The notes beneath the pieces were generated by a model that saw nothing but the letters and a program-made list of their open reading frames with translations, was not told where the DNA came from and did no database searches. Source: Streptomyces sp. Tue6028 (GTDB taxonomy: Bacteria > Actinomycetota > Actinomycetes > Streptomycetales > Streptomycetaceae). Taken from it: 64,000 bases of DNA. The DNA lies in NCBI RefSeq assembly GCF_002300165.1, contig NZ_MLCE01000026.1, positions 295,674-359,673 of the forward strand. The letters run 5' to 3'. Both the position numbers and the translations under genes were made by a program. Positions 9,460-17,339 of the stretch are shown here, piece after piece. The first letter of the stretch is position 1, and each line of letters opens with the position of its first letter.

Positions 9460-10662
9460 ATGTCTGGAACGAACAGCACGACCTCCGTGATCGTCGCGGG
9501 TGCCCGCACCCCGATGGGACGGTTGCTGGGCTCCCTCAAGTCCTTCTCCGGAGCCGAGCTCGGAGGCTTCGCGATCAAGGCCGCCCTCGACCGTGCGGGG
9601 ATCGGTGGCGACCAGGTGCAGTACGTGATCATGGGCCAGGTGCTCCAGGCCGGGGCAGGCCAGATCCCGGCCCGCCAGGCCGCCGTCAAGGCCGGCATCC
9701 CGATGGGCGTCCCGGCGCTCACCATCAACAAGGTGTGTCTGTCCGGCCTCGACGCCATCGCGCTGGCGGACCAGCTGATCCGCGCGGGCGAGTTCGACGT
9801 GGTGGTCGCGGGCGGCCAGGAGTCGATGACGAACGCGCCGCACCTGCTGCCGAAGTCCCGTGAGGGCTACAAGTACGGCGCGATCGCGATGCTCGACGCC
9901 ATGGCGCACGACGGACTCACCGATGCCTTCGAGGGCATCGCCATGGGCGAGTCCACCGAGAAGCACAACGGACGCCTCGGCATCGCCCGTCCGGAGCAGG
10001 ACGAGATCGCGGCTCTCTCGCACCAGCGCGCCGCCGCCGCCCAGAAGAACGGCATCTTCGAGGCGGAGATCACGCCGGTCGAGATCCCGCAGCGCAAGGG
10101 CGAGCCCGTCGTCTTCAGCAAGGACGAGGGCATCCGCGGCGAGACCACCGCCGAGTCCCTCGGCAAGCTGCGCCCCGCCTTCACCCGCGACGGCACGATC
10201 ACCGCGGGCACCGCGTCGCAGATCTCCGACGGCGCCGCCGCCGTGGTCGTGATGAGCAAGGCCAAGGCGCAGGAGCTCGGCCTGGAGTGGATCGCGGAGA
10301 TCGGAGCCCACGGCAACGTGGCCGGCCCGGACAACTCTCTCCAGTCGCAGCCCTCCAACGCCATCCTGCACGCGCTGAAGAAGGAGGGCCTGGAGGTCGA
10401 GGACCTCGACCTCATCGAGATCAACGAGGCCTTCGCCGCGGTCGCCGTCCAGTCAATGAAGGACCTCGGCGTGTCCACGGAAAAGGTGAACGTCAACGGC
10501 GGTGCCATCGCCCTCGGTCACCCGATCGGGATGTCCGGCGCGCGGCTCGTGCTGCACCTCGCGCTGGAGCTGAAGCGGCGCGGCGGCGGTGTCGGCGCGG
10601 CCGCGCTGTGCGGTGGCGGCGGTCAGGGTGACGCGCTCATCGTGCGGGTACCCAAGGCCTGA
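9460..10662 (+). CDS. Acetyl-CoA C-acetyltransferase (thiolase)
   Basis: The 400-residue thiolase condenses two acetyl-CoA to acetoacetyl-CoA, or runs in reverse in fatty-acid degradation. The nucleophilic Cys is at about residue 93 (TINKVCLSGLDA), the catalytic His at about 354 (GGAIALGHPIGMSGAR) and the second Cys at about 384 (AALCGGGGQGDAL). The ATG at 9460 has GGAAGGGG upstream; an in-frame GTG at 9433 is less likely. The next gene, meaB, starts 38 bases after the stop and is likely co-transcribed. Confidence 0.95.
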   Translation: MSGTNSTTSVIVAGARTPMGRLLGSLKSFSGAELGGFAIKAALDRAGIGGDQVQYVIMGQVLQAGAGQIPARQAAVKAGIPMGVPALTINKVCLSGLDAIALADQLIRAGEFDVVVAGGQESMTNAPHLLPKSREGYKYGAIAMLDAMAHDGLTDAFEGIAMGESTEKHNGRLGIARPEQDEIAALSHQRAAAAQKNGIFEAEITPVEIPQRKGEPVVFSKDEGIRGETTAESLGKLRPAFTRDGTITAGTASQISDGAAAVVVMSKAKAQELGLEWIAEIGAHGNVAGPDNSLQSQPSNAILHALKKEGLEVEDLDLIEINEAFAAVAVQSMKDLGVSTEKVNVNGGAIALGHPIGMSGARLVLHLALELKRRGGGVGAAALCGGGGQGDALIVRVPKA

Positions 10663-10700
10663 CACGTTTTCCTCGTAGAACCCTCGTGAACGGAGCTGTG

Positions 10701-11657
10701 ATGCAGGACGTCTCCTCGCTGGTGGCCCAGGCCAGGGAAGGCCGGCCGCGGGCCGTGGCCCGGCTGATCTCCCTGGTCGAGGGGGCGGCACCGCAGCTCC
10801 GCGAGGTCATGGCGGCGCTCGCGCCGCTCACCGGCAACGCCTACGTGGTCGGGCTGACCGGCTCGCCGGGCGTCGGCAAGTCGACGTCCACGTCGGCGCT
10901 GGTCACGGCCTACCGGAAGCAGGGCAGACGGGTCGGAGTGCTGGCCGTCGACCCGTCCTCCCCGTTCAGCGGCGGAGCGCTGCTCGGCGACCGCGTACGC
11001 ATGTCCGAGCACGCCTCGGACCCCGGTGTGTACATCCGCTCGATGGCGACCCGCGGCCACCTCGGCGGACTCGCCTGGGCGGCCCCCCAGGCGATCCGGG
11101 TGCTGGACGCGGCGGGCTGCGACGTGATCCTCGTCGAGACCGTCGGAGTCGGGCAGTCCGAGGTCGAGATCGCTTCCCAGGCGGACACCTCGGTGGTCCT
11201 GCTGGCGCCCGGGATGGGTGACGGCATCCAGGCCGCGAAGGCCGGAATCCTGGAGATCGGCGACGTCTACGTCGTCAACAAGGCCGACCGGGACGGCGCC
11301 GACGCCACCGCCCGCGAGCTCAATCACATGCTGGGGCTCGGGGAGTCGCGGGCGCCGGGGGACTGGCGGCCCCCGATCGTCAAGACGGTCGCCGCCCGTG
11401 GCGAGGGGATCGACGAGGTCGTCGAGGCGCTGGAGAAGCACCGGGCGTGGATGGAGGAGCACGGGGTGCTCGGCGAGCGGCGCCGGGCGCGGGCCGCGCA
11501 GGAGGTCGAGACGATCGCCGTCACCGCGTTGCGGCAGCGGATCGGTGACCTGCACGGGGATCGGCGGCTCGGGGCGCTCGCGGAGCGGATCGTGGCGGGG
11601 GAGCTCGACCCGTACCGGGCCGCGGACACGCTGGTGGAGGGGCTGACCGAGGGCTGA
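10701..11657 (+). CDS. meaB: MeaB/ArgK-type GTPase, B12 acyl-CoA mutase chaperone
   Basis: The 318-residue G3E-family GTPase protects and reloads adenosylcobalamin-dependent methylmalonyl-CoA or isobutyryl-CoA mutases. Walker A is GSPGVGKST near residue 54, switch regions are AVDPSSPFSGGALLGDR and VETVGVGQSE, and the base-recognition motif is NKAD. This family was once called ArgK (arginine/ornithine transport kinase), which is a misnomer. The ATG at 10701 has GGAG 5 bases upstream; GTG codons at 10686 and 10698 are in frame. It lies downstream of the thiolase and across from mce, consistent with a propionate/acyl-CoA unit. Confidence 0.94.
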   Translation: MQDVSSLVAQAREGRPRAVARLISLVEGAAPQLREVMAALAPLTGNAYVVGLTGSPGVGKSTSTSALVTAYRKQGRRVGVLAVDPSSPFSGGALLGDRVRMSEHASDPGVYIRSMATRGHLGGLAWAAPQAIRVLDAAGCDVILVETVGVGQSEVEIASQADTSVVLLAPGMGDGIQAAKAGILEIGDVYVVNKADRDGADATARELNHMLGLGESRAPGDWRPPIVKTVAARGEGIDEVVEALEKHRAWMEEHGVLGERRRARAAQEVETIAVTALRQRIGDLHGDRRLGALAERIVAGELDPYRAADTLVEGLTEG

Positions 11658-11849
11658 CGTCTTCCTGTGCGGAAGGGCCGTCCGGGGGGTGACCTCTCCT
11701 GCGTGGGAGGGCTGACCCTTTCTGCGTGGGACGGCTGACCGAGGGGTGACCCCCTCCGGCTCTGCACCTGTCCGGCCCCGGAGACCGCTGCCCAGCGGCG
11801 TCCGGGGCCGACGTGTTTCGCCCCCTCCGCCCCTGCCCGTCCCTTGCCC

Positions 11850-11868
11850 CTGGGGGCTCCGCCCCCAG
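11850..11868. repeat. Short GC hairpin, dispersed Streptomyces element
   Basis: Perfect arms CTGGGGGC and GCCCCCAG enclose TCC, followed by ACCCCC. From memory this combination recurs between genes in streptomycetes. It lies in the 611-base gap between meaB and the MFS gene and may act as a terminator or a mobile repeat. Confidence 0.6.
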
Positions 11869-11892
11869 ACCCCCGGATCGGCCTGGACGGCC

Positions 11893-12078
11893 TCGTCCTC
11901 AAGCGCCGGACGGGCTGAAGTGCGTCCCCGGTTCTCAAGGGGCGTCGGACGGGCTGAGGGGCATCGGCCTGGACGGCCTCGTCCTCAAGCGCCGGACGGG
12001 CTGAAACGTGCCCCCGGTTCTCAAGCGCTGGACGGGCTGTGGCGTGCCCCGGTTCTCAAGGGGTGCCGGGTGGGCCGA
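11893..12078. repeat. Cluster of five degenerate copies of a CTCAAGCGCCGGACGGGCTG unit
   Basis: Copies start near 11893, 11931, 11980, 12017 and 12052. Two are preceded by a longer shared block beginning ATCGGCCTGGACGGCCTCGT (about 11877 and 11963), making a direct repeat of about 40 bases. The rest of 11658-12268 contains no convincing gene, only the hairpin at 11850 and the leader of the MFS gene. The core GCGCCGGACGG also occurs in the terminator stem at 59719. Confidence 0.7.
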
Positions 12079-12268
12079 GGCAGTCCGTCCGGCGATCGAG
12101 GGGCGGTGGGCATGGTGGTCAACTCGTCGTGTCCGCTGTTAAGTTAGGGCGCATGTTCCTCCTCTGTGCGTAGGGCCCGCCCAGGCCCGCGATCGGTCGG
12201 CAGTACGCAGGCTGCGCCGTCGCGGTCCCTCGGTGTCCCCTTTTCGCCTCGACAGAGGATTCACGAGC

Positions 12269-13651
12269 ATGTCCACGCCTTCCACCGGGCGGCCCTCGTA
12301 CGCCGCCGTGCTGCGCATCCCGTACGCCCGCCGTACCTTCGGCGCCGCCCTGCTGGGCCGCCTGTCGTACGGGATCGTCTCCCTCTCCGTGATGCTGGCC
12401 GTGACCCGGGCGACCGGGTCGTACACCGTCGCCGGCACGGTGATGGCGCTGTTCGGCGCCACCAGCGTCTTCCTGTCCCCGGCGCGCGCGGCCCTGGTCG
12501 ACCGGCACGGTCCGCGCGCCGCGCTGCTCCCCATGGCCCTGCTCTACGCCGCGCTCCTCGGCACGCTCGCGGCGGCGAGCTGGCGGCCCGGCGTGCCCCC
12601 GGTGGTGCTCGGCGCCGTCGCGGTCGCGGCGGGTTCCTGCACACCTCCGCTCGGCCCCACGATGCGCGCGGTCTGGGGTGAACTCGTCGGCGACCGGCTG
12701 CTGTTGCAGCGCGCCTACAGCCTGGACGGTGTCGCCGAGGAAGTGCTGTTCGTCTCCGGCCCGCTGCTGGTCGGCGCGCTGGTGCAGATCGCGCCCCCGG
12801 CGGCCGGCGTCGCGCTCAGCGGGCTGCTGGTGGGCGCCGGGACGCTCGCGTTCGTCGCGTCGCCGGCCGTCCGCGACGTGCGGCCGTCCGGTGTGCGGAG
12901 GCCGGGGCGGGACGCCGCCCGGCCGAGCGCAGCGCGGGCGCTGGTGCGGCCCGTGGTCGTCGCCGCCGGGGTCGGGCTGTGCCTCGGCGCGGTCGACCTG
13001 CTGGTCCTCGCCTTCGCCGGGGAACGGCACCACGGCGACGACGTGGTCGCCTGGGTGCTCGCGGCGCTGTCGGCCGGCAGCGCGGTCGGCGGCCTGCTGA
13101 ACGGCGCCGTCGACTGGCGGACCAGCGCCCGCGTCCGACTGCCGCTGCTGGCCGTCGGACTGGGCCTGGCCCTGGCCGCCGCCGGACTCGCCCCCGGCCT
13201 CGGCACGCTGGCGGCCGCGGTGGCCTGCGCGGGCTTCTTCGTGGCTCCGGCGCTCACCACGGCGTATCTGCTGGCGGACGAGACGGCTCCGGAGGGTTCC
13301 CGGACCCAGGCGGGCGCCTGGGTGAACACGGCCGTGAACGCCGGCAGTTCGGGAGGCACGGCGGCGATCGGTCTGCTGGTCGGGCGGCTGCCGCTGAGTG
13401 TGTGCTTCGCGGTCTCGGGAGCCGTGGCACTGCTTGCCGCGCTGGTCTCCGGCTGGGGCGGCCGGGCCACGGCGGAGGGGGCGGGGCCCCACATGGGCCC
13501 GGAGAGTCCGGAGCGTGAGGGGGACAGGGCTGCGGAGCCGGGCCGGAGCCGACGCTCTCGGCCCGCCGTGGCGTCCGGTGCGCCGTCGGCCGCGGAAGGT
13601 CCGGCGCCGTCTTCCGTGCACGGCGGCTCGGCGGGATCCTCGTCCCGATGA
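12269..13651 (+). CDS. MFS transporter
   Basis: The 460-residue major facilitator has about twelve hydrophobic segments (examples YGIVSLSVMLAVTRATGSY and VVLGAVAVAAGSCTPP) and a typical intracellular loop ARAALVDRHGPRAALLPMALL. The C-terminal 60 residues are polar and low complexity. The ATG at 12269 has AGAGGA upstream; the frame extends back to 12233 without a good site. It converges on the MarR gene, 46 bases away, which may or may not regulate it. Substrate unknown; small-drug or sugar efflux is typical for this group. Confidence 0.88.
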   Translation: MSTPSTGRPSYAAVLRIPYARRTFGAALLGRLSYGIVSLSVMLAVTRATGSYTVAGTVMALFGATSVFLSPARAALVDRHGPRAALLPMALLYAALLGTLAAASWRPGVPPVVLGAVAVAAGSCTPPLGPTMRAVWGELVGDRLLLQRAYSLDGVAEEVLFVSGPLLVGALVQIAPPAAGVALSGLLVGAGTLAFVASPAVRDVRPSGVRRPGRDAARPSAARALVRPVVVAAGVGLCLGAVDLLVLAFAGERHHGDDVVAWVLAALSAGSAVGGLLNGAVDWRTSARVRLPLLAVGLGLALAAAGLAPGLGTLAAAVACAGFFVAPALTTAYLLADETAPEGSRTQAGAWVNTAVNAGSSGGTAAIGLLVGRLPLSVCFAVSGAVALLAALVSGWGGRATAEGAGPHMGPESPEREGDRAAEPGRSRRSRPAVASGAPSAAEGPAPSSVHGGSAGSSSR

Positions 13652-13697
13652 GAAGCGGCGGGCGACGGGACGGTGTTCCCGCCGCCCGCCCGCTCCG

Positions 13698-14174
13698 TCA
13701 GGGCTTTCCGCGCTGTCCGCGCAGGTGCTCGGCGATCGGCCGCAGCGACTTGTGGAGGTCTTCCAGCGCCTCGGGGGACAGCAGGTCGATGAAGTGCTTG
13801 CGCACGGACGCCACATGATGGGGCGCGACCTTCTTCATCGTCTCCATGCCGTGCGGGGTCAGGACGGCATACAGTCCCCGGCGGTCGGACTCGCAGTTCT
13901 CGCGGCGCACCAGATCCGCGTTCTCCATACGGGTGATCTGGTGCGAGAGCCGGCTCTTGGACTGGAGGGTGGCGGACGCGAGGTCGCTCATCCGCATCCG
14001 TACGCCCTCCGACTCGGAGAGGTTCACCAGGATCTCGTAGTCGTTCATCGTCAGCCCGAACGGCTGGAGGTCCCTCTCGAGCTGGTACGTCAACAGCCTG
14101 TTGACCTCCAGGTGGGTGCGCCAGGCGCACTGCTCCGCATCGGTCAGCCAGCGCGTGGCCGTCTCGGTCTCCAT
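13698..14174 (-). CDS. MarR-family transcriptional regulator
   Basis: The 158-residue winged-helix protein has a recognition region MSDLASATLQSKSRLSHQITRMENADLVRREN and the wing DRRGLYAVLTPHG, both characteristic of MarR. The N-terminal dimerisation helix includes LTYQLERDLQPFGLTMNDYEIL. The upstream region contains an AT-rich patch (TACCTAAAATGTTGAA) unusual in this genome and likely to hold its promoter and operator. Ligand unknown. Confidence 0.92.
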   Translation of the reverse strand: METETATRWLTDAEQCAWRTHLEVNRLLTYQLERDLQPFGLTMNDYEILVNLSESEGVRMRMSDLASATLQSKSRLSHQITRMENADLVRRENCESDRRGLYAVLTPHGMETMKKVAPHHVASVRKHFIDLLSPEALEDLHKSLRPIAEHLRGQRGKP

Positions 14175-14266
14175 GAATGAAGTCTACCTAAAATGTTGAA
14201 AGGCGAACTAGTGAGGGTGGTGTGACGGTGCGCACGCGTTCGATGTCACACTCCGCAGACTACCGC

Positions 14267-15067
14267 TCACAGCCCGAAGCGACGCTGGAGGTCCCCCAGC
14301 TGTCCGGGAAGACGCGGTGCGCCGGCTTGCGCCCCGTGCTGACCCGGTACCCCGCCCGGGCCCGGCACTCCCGCCTGCTGCGGAACCGCCCCCGTGGCCT
14401 GCTCGGCCATGAGGGTTTCGGTGGACTGCAGCAGCACCGTGCCGGCCCCGACGAACTCGAACTGATGCTCCTCGCCGGAGGCCCCGCCGAGTCCCGTCAT
14501 CGCACGTAGACCGCCCATTACACCTGTCAGGTACCCGTGGTCGTAGTGGTGGCAGGGGGACGGGCAGTCGGCCCAGCCGACCAGGGCCTGCGGGTCCACC
14601 CTGATCGGGGGTTCCATGAACACCACCGGACCGTTGGACGCGGCCACGAACTTTCCGGTTCCGATCAGGGTCAGAAAGCCCGGCACGATCGACTGCTTGA
14701 GGGCAAGACTTGGCTGAAAAGCGAGCAGGTTGCCCGAGCGAATGGTCAGGTTGCCCTCGTCGAGGTCGTACGAATTCACGTCGAAGGCCCGGTCGGCGAG
14801 GAGCATCTTGCCCGAGCCCTCCGCCACGACCCAGTCGCTCGCGTGCAGAGGCGAATGGAAGGATGTTCGCACCAGACGGTCCAGCCGGCCGTGTCCGACG
14901 CCGTTGAACTCCATCGAGCCGTAGTAGGCGATCATCTTCCCCTTCTGCAGGAACCACTGGCTCCCCTTGAGCTCCACGCAGAAGGTGTAGTTGTTCACGT
15001 TGTCGTCGACCGGCAGGGTCATCGGGTCGTGGATGACCGGGCCGCCCGGGGTCCCGTACGCGCTCAC
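14267..15067 (-). CDS. AIM24-family protein, third gene of a trio
   Basis: The 266-residue AIM24/TIGR00266-type beta-helical protein overlaps the preceding paralogue by the GTGA of its start. The family core is visible as QWFLQKGKMIAYYGSMEF, ASDWVVAEGSGKMLLADRAFDV and TIRSGNLLAFQPSL. The C-terminal 50 residues are Gly, Pro and Gln rich and unlike the two siblings. AIM24 proteins are widespread in bacteria and yeast mitochondria, where the yeast member affects inner-membrane organisation. No enzymatic activity is established. Confidence 0.85.
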   Translation of the reverse strand: MSAYGTPGGPVIHDPMTLPVDDNVNNYTFCVELKGSQWFLQKGKMIAYYGSMEFNGVGHGRLDRLVRTSFHSPLHASDWVVAEGSGKMLLADRAFDVNSYDLDEGNLTIRSGNLLAFQPSLALKQSIVPGFLTLIGTGKFVAASNGPVVFMEPPIRVDPQALVGWADCPSPCHHYDHGYLTGVMGGLRAMTGLGGASGEEHQFEFVGAGTVLLQSTETLMAEQATGAVPQQAGVPGPGGVPGQHGAQAGAPRLPGQLGDLQRRFGL

Positions 15068-15714
15068 AGCTTCTCCTCCGAGGCCTGGACGTACACCGCG
15101 CCGTTGCCGCTCAGCTCCAGCTGGAAGGCCTCGCCCGAGCCGCGTCCGACCATGTCGCGCCAGCCCAGCGCCGTCGACAGCTTGTTGCGCACGTCCCCGT
15201 GGTGCGCCACGTACGCCTGCGGGTCCACGTGCACCGGGCGCTGCGGGGTGATCGGGACCTCGAAGACGCCGCCGTGCGCCATGACGGCGACCGCGCCGTG
15301 CCCCTTGAGCGTCGTCGTGAACAGGCCCTGGCCGGTGACCTGGCCGCGCACCATGCCCATGACGCCGCCCTGCGAGCCGAGGAACATCGTCCCCTGCTGG
15401 AGCGTGCCGTCGAAGGCGAGCAGCCGGTCCGCCTCCACGTACAGGGTGTCTCCGGTGAGCTCGATCACCTGGACGTGGTGGCCGCCGTGCCCGAAGAGCA
15501 CGGTGCCCGAGCCCTCCACGGTCATGAGAGGGGTCGCCTCGTTCGCCAGGCGGCGGCCGATCATCGACATCACACCGCCCTGACCGCCCTGGACGTTGGG
15601 GGTGAAGGAGACCTCGCCCCGGTAGGCGAGCATGGCACCGCGCTGACTGAACATTCGTTGACCCGGCAGCACCGTGGCCTCGACCATCTTCGAGTTCACC
15701 TCACGGAACGGCAT
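15064..15714 (-). CDS. AIM24-family protein, second gene of a trio
   Basis: The 216-residue paralogue begins MPFREVNSKMVEATVLPGQ and carries the family landmarks MFSQRGAMLAYRGEVSF, LMTVEGSGTVLFGHGGHHV and YVEADRLLAFDGTL. Its ATG is one base after the stop of the upstream paralogue and its stop overlaps the next start, so the trio is one translationally coupled operon. Function unknown; the tandem copies suggest a hetero-oligomer. Confidence 0.86.
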   Translation of the reverse strand: MPFREVNSKMVEATVLPGQRMFSQRGAMLAYRGEVSFTPNVQGGQGGVMSMIGRRLANEATPLMTVEGSGTVLFGHGGHHVQVIELTGDTLYVEADRLLAFDGTLQQGTMFLGSQGGVMGMVRGQVTGQGLFTTTLKGHGAVAVMAHGGVFEVPITPQRPVHVDPQAYVAHHGDVRNKLSTALGWRDMVGRGSGEAFQLELSGNGAVYVQASEEKL

Positions 15715-15715
15715 G

Positions 15716-16354
15716 TCACACGTCCCCCGCGATCGTGTTGCGCTCACTGGGCTGCACATAGACCAGACCGTCGCCCTCGAAGCGGATCTGGAACGCCTCG
15801 CCGCCGCCCTCGCCGAGCAGTGTGCGGAACGTCACGCCGGACTGGAACGACTGCCGCACATTGCCCTGGTGCGCGATGTACGCGCCCGGGTCGACCGTCA
15901 GCGGGTACTGAGAGCTCACCCGCAGCACCACCGCCGGGCCGTCCGACGTGATCGCCGCCTGCCCGTGCCCCTCGACCGTGGTCGTGAACAGCCCGTTGCC
16001 CTGCGAGGCGCCGCGCAGCCCGGTGAAGGTCGTCCCGGTCCGCAGCCCCGCGTCGGTCGCGAGCAGATTGCTCGACTCCACGTACAGCTTGTCCCCCTGG
16101 AGATTCACGAGGTTGATCTCGGAGGCCCGGTCCGCGAACCAACAGGTCCCGTGCCCCTTCACCTCCATCACCGTCATCTGCTCACCGGTGAGGCGCCGGG
16201 TCACCATCCCCCGTATCCCCTCACCGCCCCCGCTCAGCTTCTTGAACGCCATCTGGCCGTCGTACGCGACCATCGAGCCGTTCTTCGCCTTCACGGCGTC
16301 CCCGGTCATGTCGACGGCCAGCACCTTGCTGCCTTGAAGTCGGAACATCGCCAC
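15716..16354 (-). CDS. AIM24-family protein, first gene of a trio
   Basis: The 212-residue protein has family landmarks MFRLQGSKVLAVDMTGD, KNGSMVAYDGQMAFKKL, TVMEVKGHGTCWFADR and YVESSNLLATDAGL. The GTG at 16354 and ATG at 16348 are both possible starts and neither has a strong ribosome binding site. It leads the AIM24 operon and is divergent from the DUF3817 gene at 16572, with a long inverted repeat between them. Confidence 0.85.
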   Translation of the reverse strand: MAMFRLQGSKVLAVDMTGDAVKAKNGSMVAYDGQMAFKKLSGGGEGIRGMVTRRLTGEQMTVMEVKGHGTCWFADRASEINLVNLQGDKLYVESSNLLATDAGLRTGTTFTGLRGASQGNGLFTTTVEGHGQAAITSDGPAVVLRVSSQYPLTVDPGAYIAHQGNVRQSFQSGVTFRTLLGEGGGEAFQIRFEGDGLVYVQPSERNTIAGDV

Positions 16355-16390
16355 GCTGTGAAGGTAGCCGCAGGGTGGGGCCGCCGACAG

Positions 16391-16420
16391 GTCCTCGGGG
16401 AGGATCCCGACCCCGAGGAC
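16391..16420. promoter_or_regulatory. Inverted repeat in the AIM24 / DUF3817 divergent region
   Basis: Perfect 10-base arms GTCCTCGGGG and CCCCGAGGAC are separated by 10 bases. They lie 37 bases upstream of the AIM24 start and 150 bases upstream of the DUF3817 gene. This could be an operator or a structured leader; no regulator is adjacent. Confidence 0.4.
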
Positions 16421-16571
16421 ACCCCGACACCCCCCTGCCGGGGCGGCCGGAGTCCGGGTGCCACAATGGACCGACGCTTGTGCTTGCGTTCACAAAGCGA
16501 GCCCCGGCGCCACCCGTACGACCACCACGCGACGATCAAGTCGACAGCGAATCTCTCACCGAAGGTGAACC

Positions 16572-16916
16572 GTGGACATAAAGACCGCCTCCGCCCTCCG
16601 CCGCCTCCGCCTGGTCTCGGCCCCCGAGGCCGTCTCCTTCCTGCTGCTGCTCGTCTGCTCGGTGCTCAAGCGGACCACGGACTTCAACGCGGTGCCCGTC
16701 ATGGGCGCCCTCCACGGTGTTCTGTTCATCCTGTACGTGATCTTCTGGGCGGACGCCTGGAACCGCGCCAAGTGGAGCGCGGGGACCGGCATCCTCTACT
16801 TCGTCCTCTCCGTCCTGCCGACCGGCGGCTTCTTCGCCGAGCGCAAGCTCAAGCGCGAGGCCGAGGACGCGGTGATCGCGTCCCGCGCCCGCAAGGAAGG
16901 GATCGTGAACGCATGA
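16572..16916 (+). CDS. DUF3817-family small membrane protein
   Basis: The 114-residue integral membrane protein has three hydrophobic segments: VSFLLLLVCSVLKRTTDF, MGALHGVLFILYVIFWADAW and TGILYFVLSVLPTGGFFAE. The conserved HG...VY/ILYVIF and PTGGFF patterns define this actinobacterial family. The GTG start follows GAAGGTGAACC. Its stop overlaps the start of the thiamine-binding gene (ATGA), so the two are coupled. A paralogue lies at 20622. Function unknown. Confidence 0.85.
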   Translation: MDIKTASALRRLRLVSAPEAVSFLLLLVCSVLKRTTDFNAVPVMGALHGVLFILYVIFWADAWNRAKWSAGTGILYFVLSVLPTGGFFAERKLKREAEDAVIASRARKEGIVNA

Positions 16917-17206
16917 TCGTCGCCTTCTCCGTGACGCCGCTGGGCGTCGGCGAGGACGTGGGGGAGTACGTCGCCGACGCCGTCCGGGTCGTCCGCGAGT
17001 CGGGTCTGCCGAACCGCACCGACGCGATGTTCACCTCCGTCGAGGGCGACTGGGACGAGGTGATGGACGTCGTGAAGCGCGCCGTCGCCGTGGTCGAGGA
17101 ACGCGCGCCGCGTGTCTCGGTCGTTCTCAAGGCGGACATCCGCCCCGGCGTCACGGACGGTCTGACCTCCAAGGTGGAGACGGTGGAGCGGCACCTGTCC
17201 GCGTAG
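16913..17206 (+). CDS. MTH1187-type thiamine-binding protein
   Basis: The 97-residue ferredoxin-like-fold protein belongs to the MTH1187/YkoF-like family (IVAFSVTPLGVGEDVGEYVADAVRVV, VEGDWDEVMDVVKRAV). Relatives bind thiamine or similar heterocycles. The ATG overlaps the previous stop by four bases. The sequence is a full-length match to the family's usual 95-100 residues and is followed by a strong terminator. Its physiological ligand here is inferred only from the family. Confidence 0.88.
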   Translation: MIVAFSVTPLGVGEDVGEYVADAVRVVRESGLPNRTDAMFTSVEGDWDEVMDVVKRAVAVVEERAPRVSVVLKADIRPGVTDGLTSKVETVERHLSA

Positions 17207-17246
17207 GCCGGCGGCCCCTGCGCCTTCCGTACCTGGTCCCTTGTCG

Positions 17247-17270
17247 AACCCCGGCCCCTGGGCCGGGGTT
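17247..17270 (+). terminator. Strong hairpin terminator
   Basis: Perfect 10-base arms AACCCCGGCC and GGCCGGGGTT enclose CCTG, followed by TCTTCGTGT, 40 bases past the thiamine-binding gene. It also protects the convergent ArsR-like gene. Confidence 0.85.
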
Positions 17271-17339
17271 TCTTCGTGTCCGGTGGCCCGCGCAGGTCGG
17301 CGCGCTCCGGCCGACGCCGTGGGCGCGGAGCCCTCGCGG

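Noticed and set aside
10701..11657. Arginine/ornithine transport ATPase (ArgK)
   Set aside because: Motifs and neighbours fit the MeaB GTPase chaperone.
12119..13816. 565-codon Arg/Gly/Pro-rich minus frame
   Set aside because: Antisense to the MFS gene; composition and lack of motifs indicate a shadow.
15674..17206. 510-codon plus-strand frame
   Set aside because: Only the last 97 codons (thiamine-binding protein) are real. The rest is antisense to AIM24 genes and an off-frame reading of DUF3817.
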